From NCBI GenBank assembly GCA_050298695.1, contig JBNKUQ010000078.1:1-15155 (forward strand): DNA of 15,155 nt, given 5' to 3'. Within the stretch, counting starts at the first letter, position 1, and each line of letters opens with the position of its first letter. Of this stretch, positions 1 to 8,179 are shown in pieces. The translations under genes and the position numbers were made by a program. The notes under the pieces were generated by a model, which did not search any database, had not been told where the DNA came from, and was given only the letters and a program-made list of their open reading frames with translations. Source of the stretch: CANLBN01 sp050298695. GTDB lineage: Bacteria; Pseudomonadota; Gammaproteobacteria; Pseudomonadales; Cellvibrionaceae.

Positions 1-1381
1 CGGCATAACTCACAATACGTGCATTTTCTTGGGAGGTATTGAGAGGAACCACCCAGGCTTCTATGGTGTATTCACCACTCGCCTTGATTAAATCACTGAG
101 TTTGGCGCTATCACTGGGGCTCGCTTGTAGCCTACCACTGTTAATTCTGACACCACCCGTGGAAAGCTTTTGAATATCACCGTAGAGGTAGAGTGGAGTA
201 ACGGCATTAGTTTCACCGATAGCAATAGAGTCTGATGCGGGACTAGAACTAGTGAGATCGCTTCCCCAATCAAACTCCCATTTGGCGATAACATTATCTT
301 CTGCACGCTTACCGCCCCCTGAAGCCTCTTGCCCGCCTTGCTCACCTTCTAAGTTAAGAGCTCTACTTGCAACAAGACCTCCACTCGGATTTTCGAGACC
401 ACTGACATTATCTCCAACAGGCGACGGAGCAAACGCTGTTACATAAGCCTCGATGGCTTGATGCATTTCCAGGGCTGATGCGGCACAGGACGAGCTCCAG
501 CATTTATTTTTGTGGCCACTGTAAACTTGTTGAGTGACTCTTGATGAAGGATTCAACAGTCGGTTATTGGCTACCTCGAAGTCGATTATAGAGTCAATAC
601 CCGCATCGGCATCTAAGATATTGATATAAGCACGAATAGCGGTATAGGCGGTTTGGGGATCTGAATGAGCAAATAAAGGCGATTGAGACGGGTTACCTGC
701 CACTGGTGAGTCTGAGTGACAGTCTGAGCAATACTCTACCGTTAAACCTCGTAGGCTGTTTAAATCCCCTACGCTACCAAAGCTAGGCGCGTCGGATACG
801 CTCTCTGGAAGCGCACGAACCTGTATGTCGTCAAGCGGAATACCCTCTCGACTTTCTAGCTTTAGCGATGCCAAAAAGGATTCTTCACTTGAGCCCCCCA
901 GGTAAGCATCGATCCATCCCGCTAACTGATCCGCGCAATCATTGTTACTAGCCTCCCCAAGCCAACAATTGTGGCCACTACGAACAAACGTTGTCATTCT
1001 AGAGTTAGCGCCGCTATCTCCTATCCAGCGCAATGCCGCAGAATGTGCCGTATTGATATTATCCCTATCTGCAAATGGATAACTCGAACCAAGACTTCCA
1101 CTATTGGGGTAGTGACACCCTCCGCAACGACTTTCCATTGCAATGTTAGACCATACTTCAGCGCGATAAGACTGAACACGCTCTGATGCAGGGAGCGCAG
1201 TACCCTCATAAGTCAGTTCATCGTTAGAGATGGTTTCCACCTCATTTTCATTATTTGCTGACTGAACAGTATTACCGCGACTCCCACCACTGGAGCCACC
1301 ACAAGCGGCAAGTGAGGACACGAACAAAATGGAAGCAATAATTTTAACAGCCGGAGCTGATAACTGATTTAACAACGACAT
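1..1381 (-). CDS. LamG-domain lipoprotein with two c-type heme motifs (partial, C-terminus beyond left edge)
   Basis: This open frame starts at an ATG at 1381 and runs without a stop for 460 codons off the left edge, so the C-terminus is missing. A GGAG ribosome site lies about 7 nt before the ATG. The N-terminus is a lipoprotein signal with lipobox LAAC (Cys27), followed by a Gly/Ser-rich linker. CXXCH heme c motifs occur at residues 86-90 (CGGCH) and 218-222 (CSDCH). From about residue 370 the sequence (IAKWEFDWG, then EYTIEAWVVPLN and ARIVSYA) reads as the first half of a LamG/concanavalin-A-like fold. I infer a lipid-anchored periplasmic or surface protein that carries heme and may bind a glycan or partner protein. 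It lies 15 bp downstream of the 424-residue heme-motif gene, so the two are probably one transcript. The assignment of heme motifs and LamG is firm; the role is unknown. Confidence 0.85.
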   Translation of the reverse strand, partial: MSLLNQLSAPAVKIIASILFVSSLAACGGSSGGSRGNTVQSANNENEVETISNDELTYEGTALPASERVQSYRAEVWSNIAMESRCGGCHYPNSGSLGSSYPFADRDNINTAHSAALRWIGDSGANSRMTTFVRSGHNCWLGEASNNDCADQLAGWIDAYLGGSSEESFLASLKLESREGIPLDDIQVRALPESVSDAPSFGSVGDLNSLRGLTVEYCSDCHSDSPVAGNPSQSPLFAHSDPQTAYTAIRAYINILDADAGIDSIIDFEVANNRLLNPSSRVTQQVYSGHKNKCWSSSCAASALEMHQAIEAYVTAFAPSPVGDNVSGLENPSGGLVASRALNLEGEQGGQEASGGGKRAEDNVIAKWEFDWGSDLTSSSPASDSIAIGETNAVTPLYLYGDIQKLSTGGVRINSGRLQASPSDSAKLSDLIKASGEYTIEAWVVPLNTSQENARIVSYA

Positions 1382-1396
1382 ATCAATCTCCGATTC

Positions 1397-2671
1397 TTAT
1401 AATGGGGTTTTGCAGTAGTCAGCCGCCGCAGCGAACAGAGGTTTAACAAGATAACCACTAGTAAAGTCTCTTATCATATCTGAGACCTTACTCACATCAT
1501 CTGTACTAATTGGGTCTCGAAGGCAGACATTTTTAAAGACTTTTTCAACCTGACAGCGAGTAAAGGCAGCACTGTTCGCTAACTCACGCCCCAAGGATTC
1601 GGCTCCATTGCGCTCGTTTGGTGAAATTTCTGCCCCCCAACCTAAGGCAGAGTTTTGACCGGTTCTCCAATAATTATCCCAATGGTCATCGGGAGTTACA
1701 TAACCATAAGGAAAGGTAGTGGAGTTAATGTGGTATTTTGGATTTACTTGCGAACGATCATAGACAATGCTGTAAGTGGGGTTAAGATCATTGTTGTCCT
1801 CATCGACAAGGTCATTATCGTAATCGTAGTAGGCAAAAGCCTGAGCCATTGGGTCCATACCACTATGGCAACCCACACAACCCGTTAAGAATTGGGTACT
1901 ATCGCCACCTGGGCTACGGCTGACATCCTGGCGAATGCGGTCTGCAGGACGAGTGACATCGTGAAGCTGTTCTAAGTCGACACAGAGATGATTAAGCAAG
2001 GTATAACGCAACATTGCGCGGTTGGTACCATCGACAAAAAAAGCCTTGGCAGCTGCGTGAGTCGTCATAATGCCTGCTGGAGGAACATTATTTAAGCCCG
2101 TTACAGCGGGCTGCGTTCCCAACACGATAGTGTCGATAAGATTGTTATTTTCTACATATTGATAGTGATCAATACTGTCATCATCGGGCGCCTTCCAAAC
2201 ACTTGAGTATGGAAAGCCATCACTTATAGCCCGAGGAGAATAACCAATCTCATTACCATAGAGGATCCGCCGAAAATCAACGTCTTGCTTAACAAATCCT
2301 ATAACCGTTGCGGTGTAGTCATTGAGTGGAACAAATACATCTTGCTCACGATTGGTCCAGGGTGCCGCCCAGTTTTTAATGGTCGCGCTGTAGAAAGCAG
2401 GGTGAACCATAGCAATATAGGCAGCACCCAAGCCACCCGTAATACTATTCCCATCCGTATCTGTGCCACTGAGCTCATTGACCATAGCACTTAAGGTTGG
2501 GCCCGATGGTATCACCCCAGTTAAGCGTTCATGAATGCGCTTTGCCTGCTCTTCAGGGCCCGCATAAGCATTTGAAAGTGAAAGAAAAAATACAGCGAAT
2601 AGATTAAAACAAAGAGTGATAGCGCGACATGAAACTTTCCTAAAACACTTTGTGAGGAGACAACTAATCAT
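1397..2671 (-). CDS. Secreted protein with one CXXCH motif, DUF1588/DUF1592-like
   Basis: This 424-residue protein has a long basic N-region, a hydrophobic stretch and a probable cleavage site after AYA (residues 35-37), so it is exported. It has one heme c motif, CVGCH, at residues 265-269. That motif is preceded by a segment resembling the DUF1588 region of planctomycete-type cytochrome proteins (GIMTTHAAAKAFFVDGTNRA, then LRYTLLNHLCVDL) and followed by SGMDPMAQAF, as in those families where the heme site precedes a 'GxDP' stretch. It is much shorter than the multi-domain DUF1592/1588/1585 proteins, so it may be a compact relative; this family link is by eye only. It is the first gene of a minus-strand pair with the LamG heme lipoprotein (15-bp gap) and is divergent from the HzsA-related gene. 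The ribosome site before the ATG is weak (GGTAA). Substrate unknown. Confidence 0.8.
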   Translation of the reverse strand: MISCLLTKCFRKVSCRAITLCFNLFAVFFLSLSNAYAGPEEQAKRIHERLTGVIPSGPTLSAMVNELSGTDTDGNSITGGLGAAYIAMVHPAFYSATIKNWAAPWTNREQDVFVPLNDYTATVIGFVKQDVDFRRILYGNEIGYSPRAISDGFPYSSVWKAPDDDSIDHYQYVENNNLIDTIVLGTQPAVTGLNNVPPAGIMTTHAAAKAFFVDGTNRAMLRYTLLNHLCVDLEQLHDVTRPADRIRQDVSRSPGGDSTQFLTGCVGCHSGMDPMAQAFAYYDYDNDLVDEDNNDLNPTYSIVYDRSQVNPKYHINSTTFPYGYVTPDDHWDNYWRTGQNSALGWGAEISPNERNGAESLGRELANSAAFTRCQVEKVFKNVCLRDPISTDDVSKVSDMIRDFTSGYLVKPLFAAAADYCKTPL

Positions 2672-2986
2672 GCTTATTTACCGGTTTTTGGATGTTGTTA
2701 TTGCTCACACTATAGCCAATTGCACGAGAGGATTATGGCGACAAAATCACATTTTTAAAATTTTAGTTAAAAAAAGTACAAAAGCGTGACTGACTCAACG
2801 GAAAAAAAGCCAAAATAGCCCATACTTGCTGGAAAGGTTACAGCTTACAGAGGCCAGCCTACAGGGAAGTATTAAGTCATTTGTCTTTTTACTGTTCGCT
2901 GTAGACTGCAAACTCTTAACTTAAGCTATATGCGGTGATCTTATTGACTGGCAATAGCGCGTAACAATAATAAATGTGGTGTATTT
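2672..2986. promoter_or_regulatory. Divergent intergenic region between the two heme-protein gene sets
   Basis: These 315 bp separate two divergent transcripts and hold no convincing gene. Toward the minus-strand genes, a TATAGT hexamer (complement of 2709-2714) lies about 40 nt before the start codon, but no good -35 was found. Toward the plus-strand genes, a TTGACT/AATAAT pair lies just before the ATG (listed separately). The middle (2838-2910) contains TTACAGCTTACAG, a CCTACAGG, and the opposite-strand CTGTTCGCTGTAG, forming an imperfect inverted repeat. A short palindrome CTTAACTTAAG lies at 2915-2925. Being shared by both operons, this stretch is the natural place for a common regulator to act, but no known operator was recognised. 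Confidence 0.5.
2944..2971 (+). promoter_or_regulatory. Candidate sigma70 promoter of the HzsA-related gene
   Basis: TTGACT at 2944-2949 is followed after 16 nt by AATAAT at 2966-2971, each five of six matches to the -35 and -10 consensus. Transcription would start near 2978, only about 9 nt before the ATG at 2987, and no Shine-Dalgarno sequence precedes that ATG. Either the message is nearly leaderless or the true promoter lies further upstream, so this is a tentative call. Confidence 0.3.
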
Positions 2987-5830
2987 ATGATGTCTGCTTT
3001 AACCTTGTTGCTATCGGGTCTTCGCCGTTTTACTTCCTATTGCATACCACTTCAACGCATTGCAGTTTGCGGACTGTTTGCTCTCGGGCTAACACATTGT
3101 GGGAGCGGCGGCTCTGACCAAGAAGATCCATTGGCAGAAGATGAGCCCGTAGCCTATGTGAAGCGACCCGTTCCAACTGAAGACAATGGCGACATTATTA
3201 GCGACGATATATTACAACCAACCACCTTTAATGGCGGCGCTGCACTTTACATAATAGACCGAGCCAGCCAGACAGCACGAGAACGAAATATTACCAATGC
3301 TGCTTTTGGCACTGGCGCCGAATACGATGTTAAAGACGTCGAAGTCTCTTACGATGGACGTAAATTATTATTTTCCATGCGCGGCCCTCAAATTGAAAAT
3401 GCCGACGAGGAAGATCAACCAAAATGGCGTATATGGGAGTACAACCTAGACACTAACTCTTTGAGGCGTGTGTTTGGTGGCAACCTAGGAACCGATATCA
3501 CTGGGCAGTATCACGATATCAGCCCAGCTTACCTCCCCGATGGCCGCATTGTTTTTGCATCAACAAGACAAGTGGGCAGCACTGCCCAACAACTAGAACC
3601 CGGCGGCCCTGGCTTCTCCTATAAATACACCGTTGATATCGGTAATGCAGACGCAGAAGTGTTTAACTTACACGTTTATGACCCGGTTAACGATACCAAT
3701 GGCGAGTTTATTCAACAAATTACTTTTGGCCATAGCCATGAACTTCAACCTACCGTGCTTCAAGATGGGCGTATTGCATTTCTACGCTCAGAACGAGCTG
3801 AAGGGCGAGACAAACTTAGCATTTATACCGTGAATATTGACGGCAGTAATATGCAGATTCTATATGGTTACCATAGCCAAACCACCGGGAATAGTAACAA
3901 CATCGAAACCACTTTTATCGACCTGCGCGAACTATCAGATGGATCACTAAGCGCCATACTCCAATCAAGAGAGTCTGCAACACTTGGTGGCGATATTATT
4001 CAAATTAATTCTGGCGGTTTTACGGATATAAACCAACCCACAACTCAAAATGCCGGTGACAGTGGTACAGGCCAGCGCTCTCTTACCCTGGGAACAGTGA
4101 ATCTTGAGGGCAATATATCAACACACGGCTATTTTAATTCCGCCTATCCTATTGATGGACGACAACGCTTTTTAGTCAGTTGGAACCCATGTCGCCTGTC
4201 AGATAATAACAACACTCCAGATGATAACAGCGATGATATTATTCTTGCCTGCACCTCAGAAAATTTAGCGGATACTACATTGGAGCCTGCACCACCGTTC
4301 TATGGCCTTTGGATTTATGATACCAATGCCGGTACGCAAACGCCTGTTTCCACTGCGGATGAGGGACAAATGTTCACTGACGCCGTAATCATGGAGCCTA
4401 AAACGTTTCCTCAGATTGCCGAAGGCGAACTTGATACTGACTTAGAGGATAACAACCTGGCCATACTCAATATCCGTAGTGTTTACGACATTTCTGATGA
4501 TGAAGCTCCGGTGACAGACATTTATACATTAGCTGACCCCACGATCACCCGTGCCGCAGATCGACCCGCTCGTTTTTTACGCTTAGTGAAAACGGTTGGC
4601 AGACCAAGTGACCCAGATGATTTTGGCCTGAGTGAAGTGAGGGGTATGCGGCAAATTATTGGGTACACACCCATTGAGCCAGACGGCTCCGTCCGTGTTA
4701 CCGTACCTGCTGATGTGGCTTTTAATTTTGATATCGTTGATGCCAATGGCGAAAGTAACGGCCCACTCCATCGCAACACATTGTATCTAAGAGCAGGAGA
4801 GACCTATAACTGTGTGGGCTGCCACACGAGTACTAGCACGCAACCCCATGGCCGAGTTAATGCGGAAACCTCTGCTTATCGCGGCACATTAGACCCAACC
4901 GGCACACACTTCACGGGTACCCGCTACACAGGGGTAACGGGCGTAGAGATGGGTGACACCATGGCCGAAGTCTATGCACTGGTGACAGGTTCAGAGCGAA
5001 ACCCTACTTCGGACCTTCTGTACACCGATGATTGGAGCAACACCATTCCCCCAGCAGATCCACCAATGAGCCTGCGTTACAGCAATATGCCAACGGGAGC
5101 AATCTCACCCGTTTCTGATGTAAATGAATGCCAGACTACTTGGTCCTCAAGCTGTACAGCAACCATTAACTACCCTGACCATATACAACCCCTGTGGGAA
5201 CTCAGTCGGCCTGACGGAGGCACCTGCATTTTATGCCACACCAGCGCAGAGAACACCAGAGAACCTGATGGGCAGTTAGAGCTAACAAGGCAAATACCTG
5301 ATCCCGATAACAATATCTATATGAAGTCTTATACAGAGCTTTTAACTCAAGATGATATCCCCATCATTTTTGAAGATGGCATCGCCACACCACTGACATT
5401 ACTGGTTTTAGATGGTGGAAGCTATCAATATGAGGATGGAACTCCGATTATCGCCAATGGACAGGCTATTCCAACAGCGAGAGAATACGATCCTGGAAAT
5501 GACAATGTAGAAGATATATATGTGCGATCATACGAGACGGGTAGAGATGGTGGCGATGTTTACCTAGATAATTCGGTTTCTCCTCCAGTAGAAATTTTAG
5601 ACGCACTTGTGGATGGACAACCAATCCCCCTCCTGAGAGGAATTAGACCTGAAGAGATACCGGCGGATACACCTGTTATGCGTTTAAATCGCGAAAACAA
5701 CGCAGCCAATAGCAGCTTCTTTCAATTTATGACGGATGATGATGATCACAGTAGTCTTATGAGTCTAGATGAGCTACGCTTGATACGCGAATGGTTAGAT
5801 ATTGGCGGACAGTATTATAATTCCCCCTAA
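2987..5830 (+). CDS. HzsA-related (hydrazine synthase alpha-like) protein with propeller repeats and two heme c motifs
   Basis: This 947-residue exported protein has a hydrophobic N-terminus ending LTHCGSGGS (Cys38), an imperfect lipobox because His precedes the Cys. Residues about 110-270 carry PD40/WD40-like blades, each with a D(G) turn followed by a beta strand (SYDGRKLLFS, LPDGRIVFAS, LQDGRIAFLR). Residues about 525-615 match the pattern of the hydrazine synthase alpha middle domain: ARFLRLVKTVG, then GYTPIEPDGSVRVTVPADV, a FDIVDANG stretch, and GETYNCVGCH with the first heme c motif at 609-613. A second motif, CILCH, lies at 747-751, and the C-terminus (SLDELRLIREWLDIGGQYYN) is typical of the last helix of cytochrome-like domains. 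In anammox bacteria HzsA helps make hydrazine; homologues elsewhere have no established substrate, and no HzsB or HzsC partner is visible here, so hydrazine synthesis should not be assumed. It heads the plus-strand string. ATG 2990 is an equally possible start. Confidence 0.85.
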   Translation: MMSALTLLLSGLRRFTSYCIPLQRIAVCGLFALGLTHCGSGGSDQEDPLAEDEPVAYVKRPVPTEDNGDIISDDILQPTTFNGGAALYIIDRASQTARERNITNAAFGTGAEYDVKDVEVSYDGRKLLFSMRGPQIENADEEDQPKWRIWEYNLDTNSLRRVFGGNLGTDITGQYHDISPAYLPDGRIVFASTRQVGSTAQQLEPGGPGFSYKYTVDIGNADAEVFNLHVYDPVNDTNGEFIQQITFGHSHELQPTVLQDGRIAFLRSERAEGRDKLSIYTVNIDGSNMQILYGYHSQTTGNSNNIETTFIDLRELSDGSLSAILQSRESATLGGDIIQINSGGFTDINQPTTQNAGDSGTGQRSLTLGTVNLEGNISTHGYFNSAYPIDGRQRFLVSWNPCRLSDNNNTPDDNSDDIILACTSENLADTTLEPAPPFYGLWIYDTNAGTQTPVSTADEGQMFTDAVIMEPKTFPQIAEGELDTDLEDNNLAILNIRSVYDISDDEAPVTDIYTLADPTITRAADRPARFLRLVKTVGRPSDPDDFGLSEVRGMRQIIGYTPIEPDGSVRVTVPADVAFNFDIVDANGESNGPLHRNTLYLRAGETYNCVGCHTSTSTQPHGRVNAETSAYRGTLDPTGTHFTGTRYTGVTGVEMGDTMAEVYALVTGSERNPTSDLLYTDDWSNTIPPADPPMSLRYSNMPTGAISPVSDVNECQTTWSSSCTATINYPDHIQPLWELSRPDGGTCILCHTSAENTREPDGQLELTRQIPDPDNNIYMKSYTELLTQDDIPIIFEDGIATPLTLLVLDGGSYQYEDGTPIIANGQAIPTAREYDPGNDNVEDIYVRSYETGRDGGDVYLDNSVSPPVEILDALVDGQPIPLLRGIRPEEIPADTPVMRLNRENNAANSSFFQFMTDDDDHSSLMSLDELRLIREWLDIGGQYYNSP

Positions 5831-5909
5831 TAATTAATCTTTATTCGGAACTACTTAAAACCAGACATGAGCTGGAAAACAATAAAAGTTTAAAGGATCA
5901 CATCACCCG

Positions 5910-6692
5910 ATGTTTTTGCTTTCAATTAACACCCGAAATGATGCTCAGCAACTATTACCTGTCATCATTTTATTTTTTTCTTGCTTAGTGTTTAGCTCTT
6001 ACACCCTCGCTAAAAAAGACGAGCCTCTGCAGGTAGTGGTTAACTCAACTTATATTAGTGTGCACACTGGCCCTGGACGTGGTTATCCCATTTTTCATGT
6101 GCTGGAAAAAGGTGAAACCATTACTCTGCTTTACAGCAAAACTGACTGGATTAAAATTTCTACCCACAAAGGGATTGAGGGCTGGGTTAAACGTAGCGCA
6201 ATGGATGACACCATTGGCCCCGATGGAGAAGTTGTGGCACTTGGTGTCCCCCGGCGGGAAGACTTTAGCCAGCGGCGTTGGGAGATTGGTGTTAATACTG
6301 GGGCCTTTGATAACTCGATTGAAGTGCTAGGTGTGCATACGGCCTATCGTTTTACTAAGCATGTCAGCACTGAACTTCGCTTTGCACAGGCAACGGGACG
6401 CTTTTCCAACAACCAGTTAATTTCGTGGAATTTAGTCCACCAACCTTTTCCCGAGTGGCGCCTTTCACCTTTTTTTGCCCTGGGCAATGGTATTGTGGAC
6501 ATCAGCCCTAATACCAATTCGACCCAAGAAGGCACTGACGATAATTTTTTTATGGTCGGCATGGGCTTAAATTATTATCTCAGCCACCGTTTTATGGCGA
6601 GAATTGAATACAACAATTACACCACGCTGCCGGATCGCGATAAAAATGGAAATATCGATGAGTGGCGCTTGGGAATTACGGCGTTTTTTTAA
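5910..6692 (+). CDS. SH3b-domain outer-membrane beta-barrel protein
   Basis: This 260-residue protein has a signal peptide (hydrophobic core about residues 16-34, ending TLA before KKDEP). Residues about 40-98 form a bacterial SH3 domain: VVVNSTYISVHTGPGRGYPI, then FHVLEKGETI and GIEGWVKRSAM. Residues about 122-260 are alternating, aromatic-rich strands of a small beta-barrel ending in Phe (WRLGITAFF), the usual outer-membrane insertion signal. The SH3b part may bind peptidoglycan or a partner while the barrel sits in the outer membrane; this is inference from the families. The gene follows the HzsA-related gene by 79 bp with no terminator visible, and AAGGA about 12 nt upstream may serve the ATG. 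Its barrel begins WEIGVNTGAF, echoing WEIGIYTGVF in the next gene, so the two barrels look related. Confidence 0.82.
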   Translation: MFLLSINTRNDAQQLLPVIILFFSCLVFSSYTLAKKDEPLQVVVNSTYISVHTGPGRGYPIFHVLEKGETITLLYSKTDWIKISTHKGIEGWVKRSAMDDTIGPDGEVVALGVPRREDFSQRRWEIGVNTGAFDNSIEVLGVHTAYRFTKHVSTELRFAQATGRFSNNQLISWNLVHQPFPEWRLSPFFALGNGIVDISPNTNSTQEGTDDNFFMVGMGLNYYLSHRFMARIEYNNYTTLPDRDKNGNIDEWRLGITAFF

Positions 6693-6734
6693 AACATATA
6701 ACAAGCTAAAAGCAAAAGACAACTACAGATATTA

Positions 6735-7424
6735 ATGAGAAACAGAATGTATCAACACTATCGCTTTCTATTTACACAAACAAAACGATTCTTTTTTACT
6801 GTTGCACTATTGTTCACTGTTGCCTTTGCTCATGCTCAGCAAACTGCTGATGAAACCGATAATCCCATTCTCGATAAAATCATTACCCCTGATTTAGAAC
6901 GCAGAACCATTACCGAAGACCAACTCGACAGCGAAGACTGGGAAATTGGTATTTATACGGGTGTATTTTCCATTGAGGATTTTGGTAGCAATAGCGTCAA
7001 TGGTCTTCGGCTGGCTTACCATATGACAGAAGATTTTGTGATTGAACTCAATTACGGTTTAACCGAAGCAAAAGAGTCGAGCATTGAGGTACTTGGTGGC
7101 GGTATTCAATTGTTAAGTAGCGATCAACGAGAGTACAACTATTACAACATTTCGCTGGTTTACAATATTTTTCAGGGAGAAGTTTTCCTGGGTAGCAATA
7201 CCGCTTATAACAGTGTTTTTTATATTTTAATCGGTGGTGGCAATACCACATTTAATGAAAGCGACTATTTCACCTACACCTTAGGTGGTGGCTTACGTTT
7301 TTATTTAACTGATTATCTAGCTCTACATGCAACGGTTAAAGACCATATTTTTAACAGCGACATCATCGAAGATAAAACCACCAATAATTTAGAGGCCACC
7401 CTTGGCTTGTCGTTCTATTTTTAG
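6735..7424 (+). CDS. Outer-membrane beta-barrel protein, related to the preceding barrel
   Basis: This 229-residue protein has a signal peptide ending AHAQQ (cleavage near residue 35). The mature part starts with an acidic linker (PILDKIITPDLERR), then WEIGIYTGVF and a series of amphipathic strands ending LGLSFYF, as expected for an outer-membrane barrel. It resembles the 'outer membrane beta-barrel domain' proteins often found with SH3b barrels (family call by eye). The ATG at 6735 has no clear ribosome site, while the in-frame ATG at 6747 has a GAG about 9 nt upstream, so the start may be four codons later. It lies 42 bp after the SH3b barrel gene and 12 bp before the thioredoxin gene. It lacks an SH3 domain, so it may be a barrel partner rather than a wall-linked component. 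Ligand unknown. Confidence 0.8.
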   Translation: MRNRMYQHYRFLFTQTKRFFFTVALLFTVAFAHAQQTADETDNPILDKIITPDLERRTITEDQLDSEDWEIGIYTGVFSIEDFGSNSVNGLRLAYHMTEDFVIELNYGLTEAKESSIEVLGGGIQLLSSDQREYNYYNISLVYNIFQGEVFLGSNTAYNSVFYILIGGGNTTFNESDYFTYTLGGGLRFYLTDYLALHATVKDHIFNSDIIEDKTTNNLEATLGLSFYF

Positions 7425-7436
7425 CGGGAGAATATA

Positions 7437-7952
7437 ATGAAATTATTAACAGCTTTTTTAATGACAGTTTTGTGCTTGAACGCCCATGCAAAAGAAATTA
7501 GTGGGAAAATGCCCGACTTCACACTAGATAGCACCAGTGGCGAAAACGTGCGACTCGAAGAACTGCGCGGCCAAGTGGTCATGCTAAACTTTTGGGCAAC
7601 CTGGTGTGGCCCCTGCCGACAAGAAATGCCTGCCCTGGAAGCACTCTATCAACGTTATAGCAAAGCAGGTTTTACCATTTTAGGCATTAACGTAGAAAAC
7701 AGCACCAACGCCGATAAAAAAACAGAAATAGACAAGTTTGTCACTGAAAAACAATTAACCTTTCCTGTGCTTTATGACAATCAAAAGACAGTAACAAGCA
7801 TTTTAGAGAAACAATTTTTAGGTAAAAATATGGGCATGCCAACTACTGTATTTTTAGATCGCAGTGGTAATGCGCGTTTCTTGCATGAAGCCTATAAGCC
7901 AGGCGATGAAAAGAAATACAAGCAAATGATTAAAACCCTGTTACGCGAATAG
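7437..7952 (+). CDS. TlpA/ResA-like periplasmic thioredoxin
   Basis: This 171-residue protein has a signal peptide (MKLLTAFLMTVLCLNAHA), a thioredoxin fold with active site FWATWCGPC (Cys57 and Cys60) and the cis-proline loop GMPTTVFLD (Pro135). The insertion between the active site and the later strands fits the TlpA/ResA/AhpC-TSA-like group, which reduces or oxidises cysteines in the periplasm, classically keeping apocytochrome CXXCH or copper-site thiols reduced. A GGGAG ribosome site lies about 6 nt upstream, and the gap to the preceding barrel gene is 12 bp, implying co-transcription. In this setting, natural clients would be the CXXCH proteins of the cluster or the C-terminal CGC of the DUF4266 lipoprotein; that is inference. 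It is a normal-length, intact family member. Confidence 0.9.
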   Translation: MKLLTAFLMTVLCLNAHAKEISGKMPDFTLDSTSGENVRLEELRGQVVMLNFWATWCGPCRQEMPALEALYQRYSKAGFTILGINVENSTNADKKTEIDKFVTEKQLTFPVLYDNQKTVTSILEKQFLGKNMGMPTTVFLDRSGNARFLHEAYKPGDEKKYKQMIKTLLRE

Positions 7953-8030
7953 AACAATAGAGAGCGTGTACTAACAAACGACTTAAAAGAATACACCGAG
8001 GTAAACATCAACACAGCTATTGTTCCCGAC

Positions 8031-8105
8031 GTCATTCCCGCGATCAGCAACTGCTCCTGCGTTGCAAGAAGTACCCTACATCCTGTAGGGCAAGGCGGGG
8101 ATGAC
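8031..8105. repeat. Dispersed inverted-repeat element inside the operon
   Basis: The 75-bp unit is bounded by GTCATTCCCGCG (8031-8042) and GGCGGGGATGAC (8094-8105), which are imperfect inverted repeats. Inside are a GCAAC/GTTGC stem (8047-8065) and a perfect 7-bp hairpin CCCTACA-TCC-TGTAGGG (8074-8090). No T-run follows, so it is not a standard intrinsic terminator. Its layout is that of the small REP/MITE-type elements common between gammaproteobacterial genes. It accounts for most of the 227-bp gap between the thioredoxin and DUF4266 genes; the rest of the gap holds no gene I can support. Confidence 0.65.
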
Positions 8106-8179
8106 AGTGTATGCTTTTTAAGTATGTCCGCAGTAAAAAGGATTGCACCAATAAAAAATGACGTGATGAGGTAATCGCG

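Noticed and set aside
88..345. Minus-strand open frame of 85 codons
   Set aside because: It is another frame of the partial LamG heme lipoprotein, which reads without interruption and with clear motifs through the same bases.
4522..4779. Minus-strand open frame of 85 codons within the HzsA-related gene
   Set aside because: It lies wholly opposite a well-supported gene with conserved motifs, has no recognisable domain, and shows no ribosome site.
2987..5830. Annotation as a true hydrazine synthase subunit
   Set aside because: Only family-level similarity is visible, the partner subunits are absent, and nothing else in the window suggests anammox metabolism.
8074..8090. Hairpin CCCTACA-TCC-TGTAGGG as an intrinsic terminator after the thioredoxin gene
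   Set aside because: No T-run follows the stem, and the hairpin is part of a larger dispersed repeat.
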